Positions 8,913 through 18,027 are shown, counted from the stretch's first letter. The stretch: 64,000 bases of DNA from Mogibacterium sp. (GCA_017512365.1 JAFWGQ010000014.1:1-64000), one strand, 5' to 3'. Numbers and translations: made by a program. The notes: generated by a model not told the origin, from the sequence alone.

Positions 8913-9824
8913 ATGCACGCAGTAACCAACATACAGAAATATTCGATACATGACGGAGACGGGATACGCACCACGGTATTCTTCAAGGGATGCCACCTGA
9001 GGTGCTGGTGGTGCCATAACCCGGAAACGCAGCGCTTTGAGCCGGAACTGCAGGTCGACTCGGACAGATGCACCGGATGCGGCCGCTGCGCCGCAGCCTG
9101 TCCCACGGGGGCTGTAAGCTTCGGCGACGACCGCAAGGCTCTCATAGACCGTGAGAAGTGTCTTGTGTGCGGCCGCTGCGCTGATGTGTGCCCCGGCAAT
9201 ATAAGGACTCTGGTAGGCAGGGACTACAGCGTAAAGGAACTCGTAAAGATATGCCTGCAGGATCAGATGTTCTACGAGGAATCTCACGGGGGCGTCACTC
9301 TGTCCGGCGGCGAGGTCATGGCCATGGATCCGGATTATATCCTTGAGCTCGTCAGGGCGCTCCGCCGCGAGGGCATAGACATCACGATTGATACCTGCGG
9401 CCAGGCTCCGTACGCCAATTACGAAGCTCTGCTGCCTTATGTACATACATGGCTCTACGACATCAAGGTCATGGACCGTGATAAACACAGAAAGTATATC
9501 GGGACGGACAATAACATTATACTGGACAACCTGAAAGGCATCGCAAAGGCGGGTGCCAGGATATACGTAAGGATACCAACGGTAAGGGAAGTCAACGGCG
9601 ATCCTGAGTCCATGGCTGCGATAATGGACTTCCTCAAAGAGAACGATATCAGGCCGGCGCAGGTGAATCTGCTGCCTTATCACAGCACAGGCTCCCACAA
9701 GTACGGCAAGCTCGGAAGGGAGTACCGGGCGTCGGAGCTGACGGCGCCTTCGGACGAAGAGATGCAGGGCTTTGTAAAGCAGTGGAACGATGCCGGCTTC
9801 ACAAACGTGATGATAGGCGGATAA
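8913..9824 (+). CDS. Glycyl-radical enzyme activase for HypD (radical SAM)
   Basis: 303 aa. The radical SAM cluster motif is GCHLRCWWC (Cys27, Cys31, Cys34), preceded by the SIHDGDGIRTTVFFKG signature of PflA-type activases. Two inserted ferredoxin clusters follow (Cys53/56/59/63 and Cys83/86/89/93), as in activases of GREs other than pyruvate formate-lyase. GGVTLSGGEV and DIKVMDRDKHRKYIG are further family marks. It generates the glycyl radical on its partner using SAM and an electron. The partner gene begins 47 nt downstream, which assigns the substrate. SD-like AGGAAGG precedes the ATG. Confidence 0.92.
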   Translation: MHAVTNIQKYSIHDGDGIRTTVFFKGCHLRCWWCHNPETQRFEPELQVDSDRCTGCGRCAAACPTGAVSFGDDRKALIDREKCLVCGRCADVCPGNIRTLVGRDYSVKELVKICLQDQMFYEESHGGVTLSGGEVMAMDPDYILELVRALRREGIDITIDTCGQAPYANYEALLPYVHTWLYDIKVMDRDKHRKYIGTDNNIILDNLKGIAKAGARIYVRIPTVREVNGDPESMAAIMDFLKENDIRPAQVNLLPYHSTGSHKYGKLGREYRASELTAPSDEEMQGFVKQWNDAGFTNVMIGG

Positions 9825-9870
9825 GAGGCGTAAAGCTGTCTCTCATTATAAGCATAAACGGAGGAAAAAC

Positions 9871-12243
9871 ATGGAAGAAAGAGGAATGAACGAAAGGGTC
9901 AGGGCGCTCAGAAAAGTGAGCATGGAGACCCAGCCGCACATCGATCTCGAAAGGGCGAAGATCGAGACGGAGGTATACAAAAAATACGAAGGCAAGGTTT
10001 CCCTTCCGGTGCTGAGAGCCATGGTCCTCAGGGAGTATTTCAGCAAGAAGACGCTCTACCTCGGCGAGGGCGAACTCATCGTAGGCGAAAAGGGAAGGGA
10101 TCCTCAGTCATCTCCTACTTTTCCTGAACTGACATGCCACACGCTCGAGGACATGTATATCATGAACGACAGAAAGGTCGTCAACTACACCGTCACGGAG
10201 CAGGATCTGAAGGACCAGAAGGAGATCATCATTCCTTTCTGGCAGGGCAAGTCCATGAGAGACAAGCTGCTCGCGAGCATGACCCACGAATGGAGGAAGT
10301 GCTACAGAGCGGGCATGTTCACGGAGTTCATGGAGCAGAGAGGACCGGGACACACCTGCGGCGGAAAGAACGTATTCAACAAGGGGTACGAGGAATACAA
10401 AACAGAGATACAGGCTGCGATCGACGCGCTCGACTTCATGAATGATCCGGAGGCTCTCGAGAAGAAGGACGAGCTCGAGGCCATGCTGATCGACTGTGAT
10501 GCGGTGATGACTCTCGGCAGGAGATATCAGAAGCTTCTGAAGGATGAGGCCGGCAAATGCACGGATGCCGTTCGCAGGGCGGAGCTTGAGCAGATGGCGG
10601 CGAATCTGGATGTGGTGCCGGCTCACAAGCCTGAGACATTCTGGCAGGCGATCCAGCTCTACTGGTTCACCCACCTTGCTGTAACGACAGAACTCAACCC
10701 ATGGGACGCATTCAGCCCGGGCAGGCTAGACCAGCACCTCTTCCCGTACTACGAAAAGGATACGGAGGACGGCATACTCGATGATGAAAAGGCGCTCGAG
10801 CTTCTCGAATGCCTGTGGATCAAGTTCAACAACCAGCCGGCTCCTGTAAAGGTCGGAGTGACTCTCAGAGAGAGCGGCACATATACCGACTTCGCCAATA
10901 TCAACACCGGCGGCATAAGGGAGGACGGCACCAACGGAGTCAACGCCGTAAGCTACCTGATCCTCGACTGCATGGACGAGATGAGACTGGTGCAGCCTAA
11001 CTCGAACGTACAGATCTCAAAGAAGACTCCCAACAGGTTCCTCAGGAGGGCATGCGAGATATCCAGAAAAGGCTGGGGACAGCCGGCTTTCTATAACACG
11101 GATGAGATCGTGCAGGAGCTCCTTAACGCGGGCAAGACTCTCGACGACGCGAGGCAGGGAGGTTCGTCCGGATGCGTCGAGACGGGCAGCTGGGGCAATG
11201 AAGCCTATATCCTCACAGGATACCTCAATATCCCTAAGATACTGCAGCTCACTTTATACAACGGATTCGACAATCAGTCGGGCAAGCAGCTCGGACCTAA
11301 GACCGGATACGCATGGGATTTCGACACTTACGAGCAGCTCTTCGACGCATTCGCAAAGCAGCTCCATCACATGGTGGACGTAAAGGTGCGCGGCAACAAC
11401 GTCATCGAGAAACTCTACGCCAACTACATGCCTGCTCCGTGCCTCTCGATCGTCACAAACGACTGCATCAGCAAGGGCAGGGACTACAACAACGGCGGTT
11501 CGAGATACAACACGAGGTACATCCAGGGCGTCGGCATCGGCACGGTCACAGACTGCCTCGCGGCGATAAAATACAACGTATATGACAATAAGAACTTCAC
11601 CATGAAGGAGCTCATCGAAGCCATGGATGACAACTTCCTCGGCCACGAGGACATACTCAACATGGTGCAGAACAGGACTCCTAAATACGGCAACGATGAC
11701 GACTATGCCGACGACATCATGCAGGCTGTTTTCGAGCTGTACAGAGACGAGGTCACAGGCAGACCGACCATGTGCGGCGGGCAGTACCATGTAGACATGC
11801 TGCCTACGACATGCCACATATACTTCGGCGAAGTCATCGGAGCCACCGCGAACGGCAGACTCGCAAACAAGCCTGTGTCCGAGGGCATCTCGCCTGAAAA
11901 GTTCGCAGACACGAACGGACCTACCGCGGTCATCAAGAGCTGCGCCAAGATGGATCACTGCAGCACGGGCGGAACACTTCTGAACCAGAAATTCACGCCG
12001 GCAGCCATCGCGGGAGAGAAGGGACTCGACAATCTGGCAAGCCTGATAAGAGCGTATTTCGCGATGGACGGACATCATATCCAGTTCAATGTATTTGACA
12101 AGGAGACGCTGCTCGAGGCTCAGAAGCATCCTGATGACTATAAGGACCTCATAGTCCGCGTAGCCGGATACTCAGACTACTTCAGGAACCTCGACAGGGA
12201 GCTGCAGGACGAGATCATCAACAGGACAGCGCAGTCATTCTGA
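9871..12243 (+). CDS. hypD: trans-4-hydroxy-L-proline dehydratase (glycyl radical enzyme)
   Basis: 790 aa, the usual length. It dehydrates trans-4-hydroxy-L-proline to 1-pyrroline-5-carboxylate (P5C), which ProC reduces to proline. Recognition is from recalled similarity to the Clostridioides difficile enzyme along the whole length: HTCGGKNVF, PAHKPETFWQAIQLYWFTHLA, FANINTGG, the active-site loop GGSSGCVETG (thiyl Cys435, base Glu437), and the glycyl radical motif RVAGYSD (Gly766) near the C-terminus. The spacing of Cys and Glu matches HypD rather than PFL, which has adjacent cysteines. An SD (GGAGG) sits 9 nt before the ATG. The activase gene is directly upstream, and proC lies 11 kb away on the other strand. 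This hypD is unrelated to the hydrogenase maturation gene of the same name. Confidence 0.92.
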   Translation: MEERGMNERVRALRKVSMETQPHIDLERAKIETEVYKKYEGKVSLPVLRAMVLREYFSKKTLYLGEGELIVGEKGRDPQSSPTFPELTCHTLEDMYIMNDRKVVNYTVTEQDLKDQKEIIIPFWQGKSMRDKLLASMTHEWRKCYRAGMFTEFMEQRGPGHTCGGKNVFNKGYEEYKTEIQAAIDALDFMNDPEALEKKDELEAMLIDCDAVMTLGRRYQKLLKDEAGKCTDAVRRAELEQMAANLDVVPAHKPETFWQAIQLYWFTHLAVTTELNPWDAFSPGRLDQHLFPYYEKDTEDGILDDEKALELLECLWIKFNNQPAPVKVGVTLRESGTYTDFANINTGGIREDGTNGVNAVSYLILDCMDEMRLVQPNSNVQISKKTPNRFLRRACEISRKGWGQPAFYNTDEIVQELLNAGKTLDDARQGGSSGCVETGSWGNEAYILTGYLNIPKILQLTLYNGFDNQSGKQLGPKTGYAWDFDTYEQLFDAFAKQLHHMVDVKVRGNNVIEKLYANYMPAPCLSIVTNDCISKGRDYNNGGSRYNTRYIQGVGIGTVTDCLAAIKYNVYDNKNFTMKELIEAMDDNFLGHEDILNMVQNRTPKYGNDDDYADDIMQAVFELYRDEVTGRPTMCGGQYHVDMLPTTCHIYFGEVIGATANGRLANKPVSEGISPEKFADTNGPTAVIKSCAKMDHCSTGGTLLNQKFTPAAIAGEKGLDNLASLIRAYFAMDGHHIQFNVFDKETLLEAQKHPDDYKDLIVRVAGYSDYFRNLDRELQDEIINRTAQSF

Positions 12244-12310
12244 CGATGACAGAGTTTTGCCGGCATGAGTTGTGTAATATTTCAGAAAAAAAGCCGGCCG
12301 GTACACATTT

Positions 12311-12330
12311 ATGTAAAGAAAACTTTACAT
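12311..12330. repeat. Palindrome copy 1 (TGTAAAG-N4-CTTTACA)
   Basis: ATGTAAAG-AAAA-CTTTACAT: 8-bp perfect arms around a 4-nt spacer. One of four copies in the window (others at 12446, 18141, 48267). It may be an operator or a short RNA hairpin. Confidence 0.7.
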
Positions 12331-12380
12331 TTTGTGCCGCGAATCTGCCGGATCGTGTATAAAATCCCGGAAAGTGAAAG

Positions 12381-12428
12381 ACCATACACACTTTCATTGA
12401 AAAAAATGTGTATGGTTTGTTCTTTTTT
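12381..12428 (+). terminator. Terminator hairpin downstream of hypD
   Basis: A 10-bp perfect stem (ACCATACACA / TGTGTATGGT) with a loop that can pair further (TTTC/GAAA) is followed by TTTGTTCTTTTTT. It is 140 nt after the hypD stop. Confidence 0.8.
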
Positions 12429-12445
12429 GGGATATTTTACACATC

Positions 12446-12465
12446 AGGTAAAGTATACTTTACAT
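12446..12465. repeat. Palindrome copy 2 (TGTAAAG-N4-CTTTACA type)
   Basis: AGGTAAAGTATACTTTACAT, with the 16-bp core GTAAAGTATACTTTAC perfectly palindromic. All 20 bases are identical to the copy at 48267-48286. Confidence 0.75.
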
Positions 12466-12489
12466 TTTGACGTGTCCTGCCGCCTTTTT

Positions 12490-12531
12490 TGTGTATCGAT
12501 GAGGCTTTTCTGAAGCGTGATACACATTTTT
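12490..12531 (+). terminator. Second terminator-like hairpin in the hypD/S66 spacer
   Basis: Arms TGTGTATC and GATACACA enclose a second small stem (GCTT/AAGC) and are followed by TTTTT. Confidence 0.6.
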
Positions 12532-12554
12532 GCGGGAAGCGGCGGTATGTGTTC

Positions 12555-13586
12555 CTATTTAAGCTCCATCGAAAGGCTCGCACGGCCGCTGTCGAAAGTC
12601 AGGCGGCCCATCGCACCGTTGATGATGGTAAATGACGGCTTGGTGTGACCGATGTCGGCGTTCCATATCACCGGGACTTCGGTCTCCGCGAATACTCTTT
12701 CTATCTGCTCGAGGTATTCGATGTCAGTCGCTTCGCCCGGCAGGAAGGTGCGTCCGATAACTACTGCGCGCGCGTTTTCGAAGAGGCCCATGAGCTTCAT
12801 CTTGGAGAGCGCATACTGGAGCGTCAGCGGATCCAGGCTGAAGTTGTCGAAGAACCAGATGAGCCCGTCATCCGCGTAGCGCTCAGCAAAGCCCTTCATG
12901 TCTTCGTATGGCGTGCCTGCGGCCTCGTAGATGACGTCTATGCAGCCTCCGATGAGTCTGCCCGTCACATCGAGATGCGAAGCTTCGGCGAGCTCGCGGT
13001 CGTACCCGCTGCCCGAAGGTACGAAGAGTTCCCATTCTACCGGAGCATCCATCGGGTAGCAGTCGTTCTCTTCGTCATATCCGCCCGATGCCCACATGTC
13101 ATAGGAATGCTGGACCGGGATGTCGCCTTTAAGGACCGACAGGGCATTCAGCTGGTATTCGTGCAGAGGCCTCCAGTCGAAAGCTCCTGCGTTGAATCCG
13201 TAGACTGTGGCGATATCCAGCTTCGTGGTAAGCAGAAGCTCGATGCCGGTAGGATCCGAATAGCCGCAGAACCACTTGGGGTTTCTGATGACAGCTTCCT
13301 GATCGATGTACGGCAGCATCTCGAGGACGTAGTCTCCTCCTGATGCGCAGAGGACTGCGGATAATTCGGGATCGCTGAAAAGACAGCTGAACTCGCTGCC
13401 TCTTATGACCGCAGGAGCTGAAGGGTAGCCGTCGCTCCTGACGCAGTCTGTTTCGAAAATCTCATATCCTTCGCCGCGAAGGGTCTCGAGCGACATATCG
13501 AAGGATTCGAGCTTGCCGCCCACGCCGGCGCTCGGCGCGCATATGCCTAACGTCGAGCCCGCTTTCGGAAATTCCGGGTATATCAT
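12555..13586 (-). CDS. S66-family LD-carboxypeptidase / MccF-like serine peptidase
   Basis: 343 aa from the chosen start. It shows the S66 fold: GSTLGICAPSAG at the N-terminus, ALCASGGDYVLEMLPYID, the nucleophile Ser in FCGYSDPTGI, the GGCIDVI segment and the His of NADIGHTKPS near the end. Family members cleave LD-peptide bonds of muropeptides or inactivate microcin C-like peptide nucleotides; the two cannot be separated here. No signal peptide, so it is cytoplasmic. A longer frame starts 12 codons upstream, but an AGGAG lies about 8 nt before the ATG at 13586, so I use that. It is divergent from hydCBA and converges on hypD. Confidence 0.85.
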   Translation of the reverse strand: MIYPEFPKAGSTLGICAPSAGVGGKLESFDMSLETLRGEGYEIFETDCVRSDGYPSAPAVIRGSEFSCLFSDPELSAVLCASGGDYVLEMLPYIDQEAVIRNPKWFCGYSDPTGIELLLTTKLDIATVYGFNAGAFDWRPLHEYQLNALSVLKGDIPVQHSYDMWASGGYDEENDCYPMDAPVEWELFVPSGSGYDRELAEASHLDVTGRLIGGCIDVIYEAAGTPYEDMKGFAERYADDGLIWFFDNFSLDPLTLQYALSKMKLMGLFENARAVVIGRTFLPGEATDIEYLEQIERVFAETEVPVIWNADIGHTKPSFTIINGAMGRLTFDSGRASLSMELK

Positions 13587-13692
13587 GTTTCTTTCTCCTG
13601 TAGTTTTGCATTGAGTATACATCAGAGGAAGGGCTTGTTGACACAGATCAGGCAGATTGTACTGTTTTGTTTTTTATCCACGATTAGATAAT

Positions 13693-13710
13693 TCTTTAAC
13701 GATATAACAA
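13693..13710. promoter_or_regulatory. Possible Rex-like operator before hydCBA
   Basis: TCTTTAA-CGAT-ATAACAA matches 11 of the 14 fixed positions of the Clostridial Rex site TTGTTAA-N4-TTAACAA. It abuts the -35 element at 13711. Redox control of hydrogenase genes by Rex would make sense, but the match is partial. Confidence 0.3.
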
Positions 13711-13739
13711 TTGATGAAGACGCTTTATTATTGTAGAAT
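13711..13739 (+). promoter_or_regulatory. Sigma-A promoter of hydCBA
   Basis: TTGATG (13711-13716), a 17-bp spacer and TAGAAT (13734-13739). Transcription should start near 13746, about 70 nt before hydC. Confidence 0.75.
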
Positions 13740-13817
13740 GTTTGTGTATGGATGATTCTTTTTCCATAATCCAAGGTAGATATTTCTTATCTGAGAGATG
13801 AAGGAGGAGCTAAGCAG

Positions 13818-14306
13818 ATGAAAGTATCAAGCGTTCCTTTCAGCGGAACCAAGGAACAGGAAGCCAAGCTGCTCGAAGTGATCGCAAAGTATAAGGACAT
13901 GAAGGGCGCTCTCATGCCGATCATGCAGGAAGCCCAGGAAATCTACGGATACCTTCCTTATCAGGTGCAGAAAATCATTTCCGACGAGACAGGCATTCCA
14001 ATCGAGAAGATTTATGGTGTAGCTACTTTCTATGCGCAGTTTTCGATGGAGCCGAAGGGCAAGTACACGGTGGCCGTTTGTCTGGGCACTGCGTGCTATG
14101 TAAAGGGCTCCGGCGCCATCCTCGAGGAAGTCGAGAAGGTTCTCGGCATCTCTGATGGCAGCTGCACGGCGGACGGCAAGTTCTCGATCGAGACATGCCG
14201 CTGCGTAGGTGCATGCGGACTCGCGCCGGTCATGATCGTAGCCGGAGACGTATACGGCAAGCTCAAGCCTGAAGACGTAGAGGGCATTCTTGCCAAGTAC
14301 GAGTAG
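13818..14306 (+). CDS. hydC: Electron-bifurcating [FeFe] hydrogenase, NuoE-like subunit HydC
   Basis: 162 aa thioredoxin-like [2Fe-2S] subunit of the NuoE family. A helical N-terminus (LPYQVQKIISDETGIPIEKIYGVATFYAQF) is followed by the cluster cysteines in CLGTACYVKG and CRCVGACGLAP. Together with HydB and HydA it couples NADH and ferredoxin oxidation to H2 production, or the reverse. GGAGG lies 9 nt before the ATG. hydB starts 16 nt after the stop. Confidence 0.93.
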   Translation: MKVSSVPFSGTKEQEAKLLEVIAKYKDMKGALMPIMQEAQEIYGYLPYQVQKIISDETGIPIEKIYGVATFYAQFSMEPKGKYTVAVCLGTACYVKGSGAILEEVEKVLGISDGSCTADGKFSIETCRCVGACGLAPVMIVAGDVYGKLKPEDVEGILAKYE

Positions 14307-14322
14307 CATAGGAGGTTATGTC

Positions 14323-16200
14323 ATGAAATCACTGCAAGAGTTAAAAGAAATCAGAGAGGCCAAGGCAGGCCAGGTGGATATCAGGTTCAATCCTGATACT
14401 GCTGAAGAAGCACTGAAGACATACGTCCTCGTATGCGGAGGTACAGGCTGCACATCCAACCACAGCTGGGAGATTATGGACGAGCTCAGGAAGCTCATCG
14501 CGGCTGCCGGCAAGAAGGATGAGATCCAGATCATCCAGACAGGATGCCAGGGACTCTGCGCAAAGGGCCCTATCCTGGTAGTGCATCCGGGCAACGTCTT
14601 CTATCAGGAGGTCACTCCTGAGATGGTAGATCAGATCTTCAACGAGCACATCATCGGCGGCAAGCCTGTAGAGGAGTTCCTGATGATGGAGGAGCTCACA
14701 AGCGGAGAGAAGATCCATTACGTTGATTCCGCATTCTACAACAATCAGATGAGAATGGCTCTCAGGAACTGCGGAAAGATCGATCCTGAGGACATCGACG
14801 AGTATATCGCGAGAGACGGTTACATGGCGCTCAATAAGGCGCTCAATGAGATGACTCCTGATGATGTCATCAAGGAAGTAGTCGACTCGGGTCTGAGAGG
14901 ACGCGGAGGCGGCGGATTCCCTACCGGAAAGAAGTGGATGTTCGCGTCTGCAAACAGAGGCGAAGTCCAGAAGTTCGTAGCCTGCAACGCCGACGAAGGC
15001 GACCCGGGCGCGTTCATGGACAGGTCCATCCTTGAGGGAGACCCTCATTCGGTACTCGAGGCCATGGCCATCGCCGGCTATGCTATCGGCGCGAACCAGG
15101 GCTATATCTACGTAAGAGCTGAGTATCCTATCGCCGTGGACAGACTCAAGATCGCTCTCGATCAGGCAAGAGACTACGGCGTGCTCGGCAAGAACATCTT
15201 CGGCTCGGGCTTCGACTTCGATGTCGACCTGAGACTCGGCGCAGGCGCGTTCGTATGCGGCGAAGAAACTGCCCTGATGACTTCGATCGAAGGCAACAGA
15301 GGCGAGCCTCGTCCGCGTCCGCCGTTCCCGGCTGTAAAGGGTCTGTTCGCTCAGCCTACAGTTCTCAACAACGTTGAAACATACGCGAATATCCCTCAGA
15401 TCATCCTGAACGGCGCAAGCTGGTTCAACCAGTACGGAACTGAGACATCAAAGGGCACGAAGGTATTCGCTCTCGGCGGCAAGATCAACAACACGGGTCT
15501 TGTAGAGGTGCCGATGGGAACGACTCTGAGAGAGGTAGTCGAGGAGATCGGCGGCGGAGTGCCTAACGGCAAGAAATTCAAGGCCGCTCAGACAGGCGGA
15601 CCTTCCGGCGGATGCATCCCGGCCAAGTCCTACGATGTGCCTATCGACTATGAGTCGCTCAAGGAGATCGGCTCCATGATGGGATCCGGCGGAATGATCG
15701 TACTCGACGAGGACAACTGCATGGTGGATATCGCGAAGTTCTACCTCGGATTTACTGTAAGCGAATCCTGCGGAAAGTGCACGCCTTGCCGTATCGGTAC
15801 CAGACGCATGCTTGAGATCCTCGAGAAGATCAGCGAGGGCAGAGGAGAACTCGAAGACCTCGACAAGCTGCATGATCTCGCCAAGTACATCCAGGCGAAC
15901 GCACTCTGCGGTCTCGGCCAGACAGCTCCTAACCCTATACTTTCGACACTCGAGCACTTCAGGGATGAGTACGAAGCTCACATCGTAGACAAGAGATGTC
16001 CGGCAGGCGTCTGCAAGGCACTCCTCAACTACGTCATCGATCCTGACAAGTGCAAAGGCTGCACGAAGTGCGCCCGCAACTGCCCGGTACAGGCGATCAG
16101 CGGAGAGGTCAAGCAGCCACACGTTATCGATTCGAGCAAGTGCATCAAGTGCGGAGCCTGCATGGAGAACTGCGCGTTCGGTGCAATAAGCAGAAAGTAG
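14323..16200 (+). CDS. hydB: Electron-bifurcating [FeFe] hydrogenase, NuoF-like flavin subunit HydB
   Basis: 625 aa. An N-terminal thioredoxin-like [2Fe-2S] domain (VCGGTGCTSNHSW, then TGCQGLCAKGP) is followed by the NuoF core with the NADH/FMN site (GLRGRGGGGFPTGKKW; ACNADEGDPGAF), an SLBB domain, the N3-type cluster motif ESCGKCTPCRIGT and two C-terminal ferredoxin clusters (CKGCTKCARNCP and CIKCGACMENC). This is the subunit that binds NAD(H) and flavin. A longer frame opens inside hydC at 14290, but AGGAGG at 14310-14315 precedes the ATG at 14323, which is the start used here. Confidence 0.94.
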   Translation: MKSLQELKEIREAKAGQVDIRFNPDTAEEALKTYVLVCGGTGCTSNHSWEIMDELRKLIAAAGKKDEIQIIQTGCQGLCAKGPILVVHPGNVFYQEVTPEMVDQIFNEHIIGGKPVEEFLMMEELTSGEKIHYVDSAFYNNQMRMALRNCGKIDPEDIDEYIARDGYMALNKALNEMTPDDVIKEVVDSGLRGRGGGGFPTGKKWMFASANRGEVQKFVACNADEGDPGAFMDRSILEGDPHSVLEAMAIAGYAIGANQGYIYVRAEYPIAVDRLKIALDQARDYGVLGKNIFGSGFDFDVDLRLGAGAFVCGEETALMTSIEGNRGEPRPRPPFPAVKGLFAQPTVLNNVETYANIPQIILNGASWFNQYGTETSKGTKVFALGGKINNTGLVEVPMGTTLREVVEEIGGGVPNGKKFKAAQTGGPSGGCIPAKSYDVPIDYESLKEIGSMMGSGGMIVLDEDNCMVDIAKFYLGFTVSESCGKCTPCRIGTRRMLEILEKISEGRGELEDLDKLHDLAKYIQANALCGLGQTAPNPILSTLEHFRDEYEAHIVDKRCPAGVCKALLNYVIDPDKCKGCTKCARNCPVQAISGEVKQPHVIDSSKCIKCGACMENCAFGAISRK

Positions 16201-16211
16201 GAGGTGAAACC

Positions 16212-17972
16212 ATGGCAGATATCAAAGTAACAGTTGATAACATTACTGTAACTGTTCCGGAAGGTTCCACCTTACTGGATGCAGCACATAAGGCCGGCGT
16301 TTACATCCCTACGCTGTGCTACTTAAGAGACATCAACGAGATCGGCGCGTGCAGGATGTGCGTGTGCGATGTCGAGGGTGCAAGAGCGCTCGTGGCTGCC
16401 TGTGTATATCCTTGCACAGACGGAATGGTCGCTCATACAAACACTGAGAAGATCAAGGAATACAGACGCAAGACTCTGCAGCTCATCCTGTCGGATCACG
16501 ATCAGGACTGCCTCGGATGCGTACGCAGCACAAACTGCGAGCTCCAGGCGATGTGCCAGAGATACGGCGTCGACAACACGGATTTCTACGCAGGCAAGAG
16601 GAACGAATTCACCATCGATGATTCGTCCGCTTCCATCGTAAGAGACAACAACAAGTGCATACTCTGCAGAAGATGTACAGCTGCATGCGAGAAGTATCAG
16701 GGCATCGGCGTCATCGGCGCCAACGAGAGAGGCTTCGATACATACATCGGTTCCGCCTTCAACCTGCCTCTCGCGGAGACGAGCTGCGTGAACTGCGGAC
16801 AGTGCATCGTTGCGTGCCCGGTAGGCGCTCTGCATGAGAAGGATTCGACAGCAGCGGTCAAGGCTGCTCTGGCAGATCCTTCAAAGACAGTCGTGATCCA
16901 GGCCGCTCCTTCGGTCAGAGTCGGACTCGGCGAATGCTTCGGCATGCCGGTCGGCGCTGAGGTGGAGGGCAAGCTCGCTGCAGGCATGAGAAGACTCGGC
17001 TTCGACGCCGTGTTCGACACGAACTTCTCGGCCGACCTCACCATCGTAGAGGAAGCCAACGAGCTGATCGAAAGAGTCACAAACAACGGAGTGCTCCCTC
17101 TGATCACTTCCTGCTCGCCGGGATGGGTCAAGTTCATCGAGCATTACTATCCTGAGCTGCTGCCTCACGTATCCAGCTGCAAATCACCGCAGCAGATGTT
17201 CGGAGCAGTGGTAAAGAGCTTCTGGGCAGAGAAGAAGGGCATCGATCCTAAGGATATCGTAAGCGTATCCGTAATGCCTTGCACAGCCAAGAAGTTCGAG
17301 GTCGGAAGACCTGATCAGGACGCCAACGGAGTTCCGGATGTGGACTACGCTCTGACAACAAGAGAACTCGGCAAGATGATCAGCGAAGCCGGCATCGACT
17401 TCCTGAGCCTGCCTGACGAGGGCTATGACGATCCTCTGGGCGAGAGCACAGGAGCTGCCGTGATCTTCGGCGCTACGGGCGGCGTTATGGAAGCTGCCCT
17501 GCGTACAGCTGTCGAGTGGATCACCGGCAAGGAGCTCGGCAAGGATCTCCTCGAGTTCCAGGATGTCCGCGGAGTCGAAGGCGTAAAGGAAGCCTCCTAC
17601 AAGGTAGGCGACCTCGAAGTCAAAGTCGCCGTAGCTTCCGGCCTGGCGAATGCGCGCAAGGTCCTCGAGATGGTCAAGTCCGGCGAGAAGGACTACACCT
17701 TCATCGAGATCATGGCCTGCCCGGGCGGCTGCGTGAACGGCGGCGGACAGCCTATCGTGCCGTCGAACGTCAAGAACTTCATGGATGTGCGTGAAGTCAG
17801 AGCGAAGGGCCTCTATGACCTCGACGCTGACAGGCCTCTGAGAAGATCTCACGAGAACCCGAGCATCAAGAAGCTCTACGACGAGTATCTCGAGTCGTAC
17901 GGCAGCCACAAGGCACACCACCTGCTGCATACAACGTATGTAGAGAGAAAGGTCAATGCTGACCACGAATAA
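16212..17972 (+). CDS. hydA: Electron-bifurcating [FeFe] hydrogenase, catalytic subunit HydA
   Basis: 586 aa, group A3-like architecture: N-terminal [2Fe-2S] ferredoxin (Cys36, 47, 50, 64), the His-Cys cluster region HDQDCLGC..C, two 4Fe-4S clusters (CILCRRCTAACEK and CVNCGQCIVACP), then the H-cluster domain. All three H-cluster signatures are intact: TSCSPGW (Cys301), MPCTAKK (Cys357) and MACPGGCVNGGGQP (Cys503, Cys507). It ends with the small-subunit-like tail containing HHLLHTTY. GGAGG precedes the ATG at 16212; a longer frame from 16050 overlaps hydB and is not used. A terminator follows. The maturases HydEFG are not in this window. Confidence 0.95.
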   Translation: MADIKVTVDNITVTVPEGSTLLDAAHKAGVYIPTLCYLRDINEIGACRMCVCDVEGARALVAACVYPCTDGMVAHTNTEKIKEYRRKTLQLILSDHDQDCLGCVRSTNCELQAMCQRYGVDNTDFYAGKRNEFTIDDSSASIVRDNNKCILCRRCTAACEKYQGIGVIGANERGFDTYIGSAFNLPLAETSCVNCGQCIVACPVGALHEKDSTAAVKAALADPSKTVVIQAAPSVRVGLGECFGMPVGAEVEGKLAAGMRRLGFDAVFDTNFSADLTIVEEANELIERVTNNGVLPLITSCSPGWVKFIEHYYPELLPHVSSCKSPQQMFGAVVKSFWAEKKGIDPKDIVSVSVMPCTAKKFEVGRPDQDANGVPDVDYALTTRELGKMISEAGIDFLSLPDEGYDDPLGESTGAAVIFGATGGVMEAALRTAVEWITGKELGKDLLEFQDVRGVEGVKEASYKVGDLEVKVAVASGLANARKVLEMVKSGEKDYTFIEIMACPGGCVNGGGQPIVPSNVKNFMDVREVRAKGLYDLDADRPLRRSHENPSIKKLYDEYLESYGSHKAHHLLHTTYVERKVNADHE

Positions 17973-17996
17973 GGCTTTCTACAGCACAGAACTGAG

Positions 17997-18025
17997 AACT
18001 GCTCCGCTCCGGCGGGGCAGTTTTT
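17997..18025 (+). terminator. Terminator of hydCBA
   Basis: AACTGCTCCGC pairs with GCGGGGCAGTT (11 bp, one G-T pair) across a short loop, followed by TTTTT. Confidence 0.88.
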
Positions 18026-18027
18026 AT

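Larger units (their letters stand above)
12244..12554. other. Convergent spacer rich in palindromes (no gene seen)
   Basis: This 311-nt AT-rich stretch separates hypD from the convergent S66 gene. It holds two + strand terminator-like hairpins, two copies of the TGTAAAG-N4-CTTTACA palindrome and at least six copies of TGTGTA or its complement. An 82-codon frame (12265-12513, +) crosses it, but has no SD, a Cys/aromatic-rich composition and covers all the hairpins, so I do not call it. Confidence 0.6.

Noticed and set aside
9871-12243. Pyruvate formate-lyase or glycerol/choline lyase
   Set aside because: The active site is a single Cys in SSGCVETG and the length-wide motifs match recalled HypD; PFL has adjacent cysteines and the other classes have different loops.
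12265-12513. 82-codon + strand frame between hypD and the S66 gene
   Set aside because: No SD, odd Cys/aromatic-rich composition, and it spans two terminators and two palindromes; it looks like a chance frame in AT-rich spacer.
13818-17972. Complex I (NuoEFG) genes
   Set aside because: NuoE- and NuoF-like subunits are followed by a protein with all three H-cluster motifs, so this is HydCBA, not complex I.
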